Assembly (NCBI GenBank): GCA_020633195.1
Contig: JACKEC010000038.1
Coordinates: 11,443 to 75,442 of the forward strand
Source of the DNA: Sandaracinaceae bacterium
Lineage (GTDB): Bacteria; Myxococcota_A; Polyangia; Polyangiales; Sandaracinaceae
DNA length: 64,000 nucleotides
Reading direction: 5' to 3'
This document shows positions 9,023 through 15,560 of this stretch, piece after piece (position 1 is the first letter of the stretch; every line of letters starts with the position of its first letter). Position numbers and translations under genes: made by a program. The notes below the pieces were generated by a model. It was not told the origin of the DNA and did not search any database. It saw only the letters and a program-made list of their open reading frames with translations.

Positions 9023-10189
9023 GGTCCCCGGCGCAAACGTAACACAGCGGCCCTCGCCTTCCTCCTCCTGGCGGGCGGCTGCACGAGCACCTCGGCGAGC
9101 CTCGGGCGGGCCACCACGGTGCTCCTCGTGACGAGCGGGGAGGCGGCCGAGGACTCGAACGCGCAGCGCACGCTCCGCGCCCGGGTGGAGGAGCGCGAGG
9201 ACCTCGAGCCGGCCAGCGTGACCCGCCTCGCGACGCTCGCCGCGGAGCAGCGCGAGGCGTCGACGGAGGAGGCCGAGGTCGAGGCGAGCCGCCGGCTCGC
9301 GGACGCCGAGGAGGCCTTCTCGCGCTTCGACTACACGGGGGCGACGACCCAGCTCAACGAGGCGCTCGAGCTCCTGCGGCCCCTCGCGCGGAGCGCCAGC
9401 GGGCGCGCCCGGCTCGCGAGCACGCACCTCACGCTCGGCAACGTGCTGCTCGTCCACGGCGAGCGCGAGGCCGCGCTCGAGGAGCTGCGCACCTGCGTCC
9501 ACCTCGACCCGACGTGCGCCCCCGATCCCGCCCGGCACCCGCCCGAGCTCGTGGAGCTGTTCCGGGAGATGGCCGCCGCCGAGTCGGGCGCGGCGACGTT
9601 GGCGGTCTCGAGCGATCCGAGCGGCGCGACGGTCACCGTCAACGGCCAGCGCGAGGGCCAGACCCCCATCACGTGGGACGGGCTCGCGCCCGGCCGCCAC
9701 TACGTGACCCTCGAGCGCGACGGCTTCTTGCCCGAGGTCCAGGTGGTGAGCATCGCCGCGGGCGAGCCGACCGAGCGCACGTTCGCGCTCACCGGCGGGC
9801 CGCCGCCGATGCGAGCCGCGGCGGCGCTCCGCGCCCTGAGAGCGGCCGGCGCCGACGCCGAGCCGCGGTGGCGCGCCGAGGCGGCCACCCTGACCGAAGC
9901 CGACGTCGTCGTCGTGCTCGGCCTTTCGTCCGGGCAGCTCGCGCTGCAGGCCTTCGACGGGCGCGGCGCTCCGCTCGGCGACGGGCTCGAGCGCGAGGGC
10001 GACGACGGCGACGCGGCGCGGGAGTTCCTCGACGGAGTGCTGCCGCCGCCGACCGTGCCCTTCTACGGCCAGTGGTGGTTCTGGACGCCCGTCGCGCTCG
10101 CGGTCGCCCTCGTCCTCGCAGCGGCGACCTTCCTCGTCGTCAACGTCCCGGACGTCCGCATCCATGGAGGCCTGGTTGTCCCGGAGTAG
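8924..10189 (+). CDS. PEGA-domain lipoprotein with TPR-like region; start uncertain
   Basis: The clear part begins near 9032 with a lipoprotein-type signal (RRKRNTAALAFLLLAGGC). A helical TPR-like stretch follows, then a PEGA domain (SDPSGATVTVNGQREG, GLAPGRHYVTLERDGF) and a C-terminal membrane helix (WTPVALAVALVLAAATFLVV). No in-frame ATG, GTG or TTG lies between GTG 8924 and the signal. Using 8924 gives an odd leader of about 35 residues and overlaps the divergent kinase by about 100 bases. Either a rare start is used near 9000-9030 or the upstream GTG is real. The shared PEGA domain and divergent layout suggest it acts with the kinase. Confidence 0.7.
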   Translation: MRPEGARLDDLAHPALAERRQDFEAIESRRRAQGPRRKRNTAALAFLLLAGGCTSTSASLGRATTVLLVTSGEAAEDSNAQRTLRARVEEREDLEPASVTRLATLAAEQREASTEEAEVEASRRLADAEEAFSRFDYTGATTQLNEALELLRPLARSASGRARLASTHLTLGNVLLVHGEREAALEELRTCVHLDPTCAPDPARHPPELVELFREMAAAESGAATLAVSSDPSGATVTVNGQREGQTPITWDGLAPGRHYVTLERDGFLPEVQVVSIAAGEPTERTFALTGGPPPMRAAAALRALRAAGADAEPRWRAEAATLTEADVVVVLGLSSGQLALQAFDGRGAPLGDGLEREGDDGDAAREFLDGVLPPPTVPFYGQWWFWTPVALAVALVLAAATFLVVNVPDVRIHGGLVVPE

Positions 10190-10622
10190 CGCCGCGTGGC
10201 TCGCGTGCGCCCTCCTCGCCGGCTGCGTCGGCGGCCGCCGCGTCGACCTCGAGTGGCACACCCCGGCCATGTGCCCGGGCCCCATGACCGACTGCCCGCT
10301 CGGCGCGGTCCGATCGCTCCAGACCGTGCTCGAGCGCGTCGACGGGACGATCGAGTACTCGGGCTGCCAGGAGCCCCCAGCCGACCTCTGCCGGCTCGAC
10401 CAACTGCAAGACTTCTTGTTCGTCGCGCGCGCCTCCCCCTCGCAGGGCGTCGAGATCTTCGTCACCGGCTGGACCGAGCCGGGCTGCGTCGACGCGCCGC
10501 CGGATCGCCCGCAGGGAGTGCTCGCGTTCAGCTGCGAGACCTTCGGCGTCGGCGTGATCGACCTCGAGGCGGTCGAGCGCGTGCCGCTGTGGTGCGACTG
10601 TCCGTACGTCTTGCCGCCCTGA
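10164..10622 (+). CDS. Small lipoprotein, 152 aa
   Basis: The signal ends at lipobox LLAGC with Cys21, and about nine further Cys are spread through the mature part. I recognise no domain. The ATG at 10164 lies inside the end of the PEGA lipoprotein gene (26-base overlap), so the two are probably co-transcribed and translationally linked. Directly after its stop begins the GTGCCC repeat tract and the repeat-rich element. Confidence 0.65.
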   Translation: MEAWLSRSSAAWLACALLAGCVGGRRVDLEWHTPAMCPGPMTDCPLGAVRSLQTVLERVDGTIEYSGCQEPPADLCRLDQLQDFLFVARASPSQGVEIFVTGWTEPGCVDAPPDRPQGVLAFSCETFGVGVIDLEAVERVPLWCDCPYVLPP

Positions 10623-10633
10623 GGAGGGTGCGC

Positions 10634-10699
10634 GTGCCCGTGCCCGTGCTCGTGCCCGTGCCCGTGCCCGTGCCCGTGCTCGTGCTCGTGCTCGTGCTC
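10634..10699 (+). repeat. GTGCCC/GTGCTC hexamer array, 11 units
   Basis: There are eleven uninterrupted 6-base units, each GTGCCC or GTGCTC, starting 12 bases after the stop of the lipoprotein gene. The same GTGCCC unit recurs in the 240-bp element at 43447-43686. The next 80 bases hold a 10-base tandem duplication (GGAGCCACGT twice, near 10714-10733) and no gene. Confidence 0.95.
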
Positions 10700-10780
10700 G
10701 GGCGCGCTTCGGTGGAGCCACGTGGAGCCACGTGAGTCATGGGGACGGTTCGAACTTCTCGAACTTTCGGGGGGCAAGTA

Positions 10781-11072
10781 GTGACGGGGTTGGACTCCGC
10801 GAGCTGTCGTTCTCTCGCGCGCTTCGCGCGCGAGGCGGGGGCTTCGCCCCCGGGTTTGTGGGGCGGTCAGGACGCTGGCCACGTGCGGGCCCGTGGGAGT
10901 TCTGTCCCCCAGGGGGACCCCGGTCCCCCTCGCCGGCACCTACGGTGCCGTCTCACCCCCTCGGCCTCCGTCTCCGGCGCTTCGCGCCTACGACGGAGGG
11001 GCGGCGCTTCGCGCCGTCGGCGCGCGGAGCGCGCCGGTCGGCCGGACCGCGCTTCGCGCGGCCACGGCCTCC
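10781..11072 (+). repeat. Left arm of 292-bp imperfect inverted repeat
   Basis: Each position p pairs with 23192-p in the right arm. Two blocks are perfect: 43 bases at 10811-10853 with 12339-12381, and 26 bases at 10885-10910 with 12282-12307. A further well-conserved block lies near the inner end (about 10975-11072). The arm is itself full of short palindromes of the type GCGCTTCGCGC and GGGGGCTTCGCCCCC. Confidence 0.9.
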
Positions 11073-11120
11073 ATGCGACTCGAACGGTGGGGGTGTGGGT
11101 GCGGCCGGGGCCCCGCGGTG

Positions 11121-11372
11121 GTCCGAGTCCGAGTCCGAGTCCGAGTCCGAGTCCGAGTCCGAGTCCGAGTCCGAGTCCGAGTCCGAGTCCGAGTCCGAGT
11201 CCGAGTCCGAGTCCGAGTCCGAGTCCGAGTCCGAGTCCGAGTCCGAGTCCGAGTCCGAGTCCGAGTCCGAGTCCGAGTCCGAGTCCGAGTCCGAGTCCGA
11301 GTCCGAGTCCGAGTCCGAGTCCGAGTCCGAGTCCGAGTCCGAGTCCGAGTCCGAGTCCGAGTCCGTGTCCGA
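11121..11372 (+). repeat. GTCCGA hexamer array, 42 units
   Basis: There are forty perfect consecutive GTCCGA units (11121-11360), then GTCCGT and a final GTCCGA. The unit contains no stop in any of six frames (Val-Arg, Ser-Glu or Pro-Ser on the plus strand; Arg-Thr and similar on the minus), so long open frames through it are artefacts of the repeat. Such pure short tandem arrays are prone to slippage and length change. Confidence 0.97.
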
Positions 11373-11430
11373 GTGCTGCGCTTCGATGGGCCTCTGTGAG
11401 CCGTCAACGAAGGGTTCTCTTCTACAGGGG

Positions 11431-11571
11431 CCCGTCGTCCGGCATCGCCCACCCTGCCACCGTGCTCGCGCGCGTCAACGGTCGCTTCGCGACCCGGCGC
11501 TGCGCGCCGGGCTTCGCCGTTGACCCGCGCTGCGCGCGGCGGCCGGGGGGGGCGGGATGCCGGACGACGGG
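11431..11571 (+). other. Nested inverted repeats upstream of the four-helix gene (possible structured leader RNA)
   Basis: A 16-base perfect inverted repeat (CCCGTCGTCCGGCATC at 11431-11446 with its complement at 11556-11571) encloses a second pair, GTCAACGG at 11474-11481 with CCGTTGAC at 11517-11524. If transcribed toward the gene at 11615, the RNA would fold into a long two-tier hairpin ending 44 bases before the start codon. No known riboswitch motif is recognised. Confidence 0.6.
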
Positions 11572-11614
11572 CGCGCGTGGGCGCGGTCGGGTAGCCGGCA
11601 ACCTGGAGAGAACG

Positions 11615-11956
11615 ATGTCTCGTTTGCGTGTTTACTCGGATTCGCTGGAGCTGGTGCGGCTGTGCCGTCCGCTGTGGGAGCTCATCGCTCGGTCGCACCC
11701 GGAGCTGGGCAAGCAGCTGCGGCGCTCCGTGGTGTCGGTGCCGTTGAACATCTCGGAGGGCGAGGGTCGCTACGACGGCAACGGTCGGGAGCGGCTGAAG
11801 ACCGCGATGTACGAAGCGAAGGAGTCGCGGTCGAACCTCGAGACCGCGTGCGCCGCGGGGTTCGTGTCCAAGGAGCGGGTCGCCGAGGCCCACGACCTCG
11901 CGGACAAGGTCGCGGCCACGCTGTTCAAGCTGGTCGGAGGTGCGGCCGCGAGGTGA
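11615..11956 (+). CDS. Four-helix-bundle protein (23S rRNA IVS / Avd-like family)
   Basis: This 113-residue, helix-rich, basic protein has the family hallmarks: an N-terminal Asp-Ser-Leu-Glu-Leu helix, the central motif SVPLNISEGEGR (about 43-54) and later KESRSNLETA. These match the four-helix proteins encoded in 23S rRNA intervening sequences and the accessory Avd protein of diversity-generating retroelements. Members of both groups form ring-like oligomers, and Avd binds nucleic acid. A clear ribosome-binding site (GGAGAG) sits just before ATG 11615. It is the only gene inside the inverted-repeat element; no rRNA or reverse transcriptase gene is nearby, so its role here is unknown. Confidence 0.88.
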   Translation: MSRLRVYSDSLELVRLCRPLWELIARSHPELGKQLRRSVVSVPLNISEGEGRYDGNGRERLKTAMYEAKESRSNLETACAAGFVSKERVAEAHDLADKVAATLFKLVGGAAAR

Positions 11957-11970
11957 GGTGACGTGAGCCG

Positions 11971-11998
11971 GCGACCCCGTCGATGGCGGCGGGGTCGC
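11971..11998 (+). terminator. Hairpin after the four-helix gene
   Basis: A perfect 9-bp stem (GCGACCCCG with CGGGGTCGC) with a 10-base loop begins 14 bases after the stop codon. No T-run follows directly, so it may serve as an RNA-stabilising or attenuating hairpin rather than a classical terminator. Confidence 0.5.
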
Positions 11999-12014
11999 CA
12001 GCTCTCTTGTCGCG

Positions 12015-12080
12015 TCCGAGTCCGCGTCCGCGTCCGCCTCCGCCTCCGCGTCCGTGTCCGCCTCCGCCTCCGCGACCGCC
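12015..12080 (+). repeat. Degenerate TCCGNN hexamer array, 11 units
   Basis: Eleven units of the pattern TCCG plus two variable bases (AG, CG, CC or TG), the last one being ACCGCC, lie just inside the right inverted arm. It looks like a decayed relative of the pure GTCCGA array at 11121-11372. Confidence 0.85.
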
Positions 12081-12119
12081 TGCGACGCCAGGGAGATCGC
12101 CCGCTCACCCATGACAATC

Positions 12120-12411
12120 GGAGGCCGTGGCGGCGCGAAGCGCCGTCCGGCCGACCGGCGCGCTCCGCGCGCCGTCCGGCGCGAAGCGCCGTCCCCTGTC
12201 GTAGGCGCCGCAGGCGCCGGAGTCAGGGGCCAGGGGGCGAGCACGCGCCGCAGGCGCGTGCTCGGGGGATGGAATCCCCCAGGGGGACAGAACTCCCACG
12301 GGCCCGCTCTTGGCGAGCATTCCCAACGTCTCAGACCGCCGGGGGCGAAGCCCCCGCCTCGCGCGCGAAGCGCGCGAGAGAAACACAGCTCGCGGAGTCA
12401 AACCCCGTCAC
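12120..12411 (-). repeat. Right arm of 292-bp imperfect inverted repeat
   Basis: This is the reverse-complement partner of 10781-11072 and exactly the same length. It ends 25 bases before the stop of the frameshifted lipoprotein gene, so the element sits between two convergently or tail-facing transcribed genes. No coding feature is supported in it. Confidence 0.9.
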
Positions 12412-12435
12412 TCCAGACAAGTCATGAGTGAGCCG

Positions 12436-13309
12436 TCAGGGCGCGACGGGCTCCACGCGCTCGAGCCGGAACAGGAGCGTGATGTCGTAGCCGTCGGCGA
12501 AGCGCGGGTCCGCGGTGCAAGCGCGTCCGTCCATCGCGGTGCGGTCCCCGTCGACGCAGCGGTCGACGAGGCCGTCGCCGTCGGTGTCGAGGAAGCGCTC
12601 GCGGCCGTCGCCGTCCGAGTCCACGTCAGGCTGCACGCCGGCCGCGACGGCCACGTCGAGCATCGTCCGCTCGTCCGCGGGGTCCGCCCCGGCGAGGTCG
12701 GCGACGCGCTCTTGCTCCATCTGCCGGATGGGCCAGACGGTGTGCGCCGCGGCGTCCTCGATCCGCACCTCGATCGGCTGACCATCGAGGCCGACGGCGC
12801 CCCCGAGGCCGAACGCGCGGCCCGAGATCTCCCACCACTCGGGGAAGATCCACTGGCCACCGCCCATGTCGAGGCGGCCGATGGGCAGGCGGCCGTCGAG
12901 GGGTCTGGCCCTCGATCAACAGCGGCCCGTGGACCAGCGCCTCGGGCGGATTCGTCCCCGGCACGTAGCTGACGGGCTGGATGGTCACGGGCCCACCCTC
13001 GACGCAGAGGTCGGTCGCGTCGGCCGCCGTCGCGATGAGCAGCGCGGCGGTGCCGAGCTCGTCGCCCTCGTCGCGGTGGATCTGCACGAGCACGATCTGG
13101 AGGGCGTCGCAGGCGACCGCGCCGAGCTGCATCCGGATCAGCTCCGCCTCGGGCGTCTCCATCGCGAGCACCTCGCCGACGCGCGTGGACGGATCGGGGT
13201 GGAGCCGCACGAGGACGAAGTACTCGTCGATCGGCGGCAGATCGCGGGTGGGCTCCGCGCACGCGCCGAGCGCGAGGGCGAGGACCGCGACGCCGATCAG
13301 GGAGCGCAC
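12436..13309 (-). pseudogene. Lipoprotein gene with calcium-binding repeats, split by a frameshift
   Basis: The N-terminal frame starts at ATG 13309 with signal MRSLIGVAVLALALGAC and runs in good sense to LLIEGQ. The natural continuation (DGRLPIGRLDMGGGQW onward) is then in another frame, down to the stop at 12436. The frames join if one base is removed from the GGGG run at 12900-12903. The intact protein would be about 290 residues. Its C-terminal part has Asp-rich loops (DSDGDG, DTDGDG) like thrombospondin type 3 or EF-hand repeats. Either a true frameshift or a sequencing or assembly error in a homopolymer explains this. The function is unknown. Confidence 0.75.
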
Positions 13310-13321
13310 GTCGCCATCCTA

Positions 13322-14797
13322 TCAATCCGTGGCGGCGTCTCGCACGAACGCGTCGCTCGACGCGGCCGCCGGGGTGACGAGCGACACCGCCACGAGCACG
13401 AGCGCGTTGAGCGCCACCCCGTAGAGGCCGGCGTGGAGGGGGAACGGTCGCCACTGGGGCGCGAGCACGAAGGCCAGCGACAGCGCGCCCCCCGCCACCA
13501 TGCCGGCGAGCACCCCCGCGCCGGTCGCCCGACGCCAGTAGAGCGCCGCCACGAGCCCGGGCATGAACTGCACGATGGCCCCGTACGCGCCGAGGAGCAG
13601 GAGCACCAGCGAGCCCCGATAGACCACCGCGACGGCGTACGCGGCGAGCATGTAGACGCACACGAGCGCGCGGATCGCGAGCAGCTCTCGGTCCGGCGCC
13701 AAGCGCTTTCCGAGCGACTCGACCCAGCCGTCGCGCACCGTGATCGACGCGGCCGCGTGGACCATCGCGTCCCCGCTCGACATCGACGCGGCGAGCGCGC
13801 CCGCGCAGAACAGGCCGACGAGCCAGGGGCTCAGCTCGAGGCTCATCAACAGATGCGGGAGGATCTGGTCGGGGCTCGCCGGCGCGGGCTCGAAGCCGAC
13901 GCCCGCGAAGCCGATCAGGAAGAGCGGCAGCAAGAAGATCTGGAAGGTCGGGTAGAGCACCACCGTGCGCCGGATCGTGCGCGCGTCCTTGGCGGTGAAG
14001 GCCTTCATGAACAGGTGCGGCCACGCGCTGAAGCCGATGATGCTCACGAGCACCGCCGAGCTGTACTCGCCCCAGTGCCACGCCGACCCGTCGCTGGTGA
14101 GGCCCGGCGCCTCGAGCAGCTCGGGGCGAGTCTCCGCGATGGAGGCGAACATCGCCCCCACCCCGCCGTGGCGCAGCGTCGGCAGGTAGAGCCCGAGGCC
14201 CCACGCGAGCGCGATCATGAAGATGCCCTGGAACGTGTTGGTCCAGCCGACGCCGAGGACCCCGCTCCGCAGCACGTAGACGAGGACGACCGCGTACACG
14301 ATCGCGGCGCCCACCGGCTCGGTGACCGCGCCGCGGGTGACCGTCTCGAGCACGAGCCCCGCGCCCTTCATCTGGAGCGCGAGGTAGGGGACGAACGCCA
14401 CCGCGCTGACGAGCGCCATCACCCCCGCGAGGGGGCGGCTCTCGAAGCGCGCGGCGAGCATCTGCGCCTGCGTGACGAACCCGCGCTTCTGACCGAGCCG
14501 CGCCGCCCGCGGGCCCAGGAAGTAGAACGGGATGAACCCGAGCGCGCCGTAGCCGAGGATGTAGAACGCGGCCGCGCCTCGCGAGTACGCCCAGCCGGGC
14601 AGGCCGAGGAACGCGAACGCGCTGAAGATGGTCGCGCCCGTGATGAAGTACATGAGCACGAGGCCGAGGCTGCGATCGCCCGCGACGTAGCCGACCGTGG
14701 TCGCCTTCTGCCCGCGGCTCGACCAAGTGCCGAGCACGAGGCACGCGATCAGGTAGGCCGCCGCGACCCCGACGACGATCCAGGACGCGGCGCTCAC
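13322..14797 (-). CDS. Solute:sodium symporter (SSS family)
   Basis: This 491-residue polytopic membrane protein has about 13 hydrophobic segments. SSS-type motifs include YVAGDRSLG near the N-terminus, GGATIFSAFAFLG-like sequence in the second helix and GALAASMSSGDAMVH in the middle. The family couples uptake of small solutes (monocarboxylates, amino acids, pantothenate and others) to sodium. The GTG start at 14797 overlaps the stop of the small DUF3311-like gene by four bases; that pairing is typical of monocarboxylate-type SSS transporters, so an organic acid is the likeliest substrate by inference. Confidence 0.88.
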   Translation of the reverse strand: MSAASWIVVGVAAAYLIACLVLGTWSSRGQKATTVGYVAGDRSLGLVLMYFITGATIFSAFAFLGLPGWAYSRGAAAFYILGYGALGFIPFYFLGPRAARLGQKRGFVTQAQMLAARFESRPLAGVMALVSAVAFVPYLALQMKGAGLVLETVTRGAVTEPVGAAIVYAVVLVYVLRSGVLGVGWTNTFQGIFMIALAWGLGLYLPTLRHGGVGAMFASIAETRPELLEAPGLTSDGSAWHWGEYSSAVLVSIIGFSAWPHLFMKAFTAKDARTIRRTVVLYPTFQIFLLPLFLIGFAGVGFEPAPASPDQILPHLLMSLELSPWLVGLFCAGALAASMSSGDAMVHAAASITVRDGWVESLGKRLAPDRELLAIRALVCVYMLAAYAVAVVYRGSLVLLLLGAYGAIVQFMPGLVAALYWRRATGAGVLAGMVAGGALSLAFVLAPQWRPFPLHAGLYGVALNALVLVAVSLVTPAAASSDAFVRDAATD

Positions 14798-15006
14798 CGC
14801 TCGACGTCCTCGCCGTGGGTGCCGCGGTGGTAGGCCGCGAGCACGACGAACGTCAGCACCACCCAGCCGACGTTCCACGCGAGCGAGAACGGCAGCCCGA
14901 GGACGTAGGGCTCGACGCCGTTCCCGAGCCAGGCGTAGCCAGGCCAGGTCAGCGCCGCGAAGCAGAGCAGCGAGTAGACCGCGAGCAGGCCGTGACGAAG
15001 CTTCAC
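14794..15006 (-). CDS. DUF3311-like small membrane protein, symporter partner
   Basis: The protein has 70 residues with two membrane helices. The second ends with GLPFSLAWNVGWVVLTF, the usual DUF3311 pattern, and the tail is short and charged. It starts at GTG 15006 within the end of the MYXO-CTERM gene and its stop overlaps the symporter start (GTGA). It is presumed to be a small accessory subunit for the transporter in the inner membrane. Confidence 0.8.
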   Translation of the reverse strand: MKLRHGLLAVYSLLCFAALTWPGYAWLGNGVEPYVLGLPFSLAWNVGWVVLTFVVLAAYHRGTHGEDVER

Positions 15007-15560
15007 GCGCGACGCCGGACGAGCAGCAGCATGAGCGCCACCACGAGCGGCGCGCTCCGTCCGCGACCTACCGCCCGGCAGCCGCACGCGGAGCTCGACG
15101 CTCCGGGCGGGTCCGTGGCCAGCGCCGCCGCCGGCGGCTCGGAGACGGGGGCCGTCTCGACCGCAGGCGTCACCGGCACGACGGGCCGGAGCACCGCCTC
15201 GGGCACCGCCTCCGGGACGAGACACCGACGGGCCCGCTCGCAGGTCGCCGCGTCGTCGAGGCACCGATCCCCGGGCATACAACCGCCCGGCCGCGCCACG
15301 CGCGCGCCCTCCTCGTCCGCCACGCAGAGGTCGACGTCATCCGTCGAGCAGACGCGCCCCTCGGAGCAGTCGGCGTCGGACGCGCAGGTCGTCGGGACGC
15401 ACACGGGCCGCCGCGTCGGTCCGTCTCCGGCGAGCCGGCCGATCGCGCCCGCCGGACAGCTCAGCGACGCCGGGCGGCGCGGCGCCCGATCCGCGCGCGC
15501 CGGCGCGGCGACGCCGAGGAGCGCGGCGACGCCGAGCCCGAGGACGAGCTCACAGCGCAT
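15003..15560 (-). CDS. Exported Cys-rich protein with MYXO-CTERM-like sorting tail
   Basis: The 185-residue protein has a Sec signal (LGLGVAALLGVAAPARA) and a middle region with about 12 Cys. A Pro/Ala/Val linker follows, then a C-terminal tripartite signal: CGCR, a hydrophobic helix (APLVVALMLLLV) and RRR. That order (Cys, helix, Arg cluster) is the MYXO-CTERM pattern, thought to be cut and anchored at the surface by a dedicated protease. Its first 11 bases overlap the end of the sulfatase-fold gene, and its last bases overlap the DUF3311 start, so it belongs to that operon. Confidence 0.8.
   Translation of the reverse strand: MRCELVLGLGVAALLGVAAPARADRAPRRPASLSCPAGAIGRLAGDGPTRRPVCVPTTCASDADCSEGRVCSTDDVDLCVADEEGARVARPGGCMPGDRCLDDAATCERARRCLVPEAVPEAVLRPVVPVTPAVETAPVSEPPAAALATDPPGASSSACGCRAVGRGRSAPLVVALMLLLVRRRA

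Larger units (their letters stand above)
10781..12411. mobile_element. Inverted-repeat-bounded element carrying hexamer arrays and a four-helix-bundle gene (candidate)
   Basis: This 1631-bp segment is bounded by equal-length inverted arms (10781-11072 and 12120-12411). Between them lie a 42-unit GTCCGA array, a nested hairpin region, one gene for an IVS/Avd-type four-helix protein, a downstream hairpin and a degenerate hexamer array. There is no transposase, recombinase or reverse transcriptase inside. The heptamer AGTCATG is found on both sides (10736-10742 and 12420-12426) but not flush with the arms, so a target duplication is not shown. Calling it mobile is inference from architecture. 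Confidence 0.45.

Noticed and set aside
11121..11372. Possible CRISPR-like array.
   Set aside because: Period is 6 bases with no spacers and no cas gene nearby.
11615..11956. Four-helix gene as part of a 23S rRNA intervening sequence.
   Set aside because: No rRNA sequence is found on either side, so this copy is not within an rRNA gene.
10732..12244. Long open frames on both strands through the hexamer array (Ser-Glu, Pro-Ser, Val-Arg, Arg-Thr repeats).
   Set aside because: The GTCCGA unit has no stop in any frame, so any frame crossing it stays open; no ribosome-binding site or conserved domain is present outside the four-helix gene.
10736..12426. AGTCATG on both sides as a target-site duplication of the inverted-repeat element.
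   Set aside because: The left copy is about 38 bases away from the arm and the right copy 8 bases, so they are not flush; seven bases can match by chance.
12866..14833. Long plus-strand open frame opposite the symporter.
   Set aside because: It is Arg/Ala/Glu-rich, lacks a domain and lies opposite a clear membrane transporter with proper codon use; it is a GC-rich antisense artefact.
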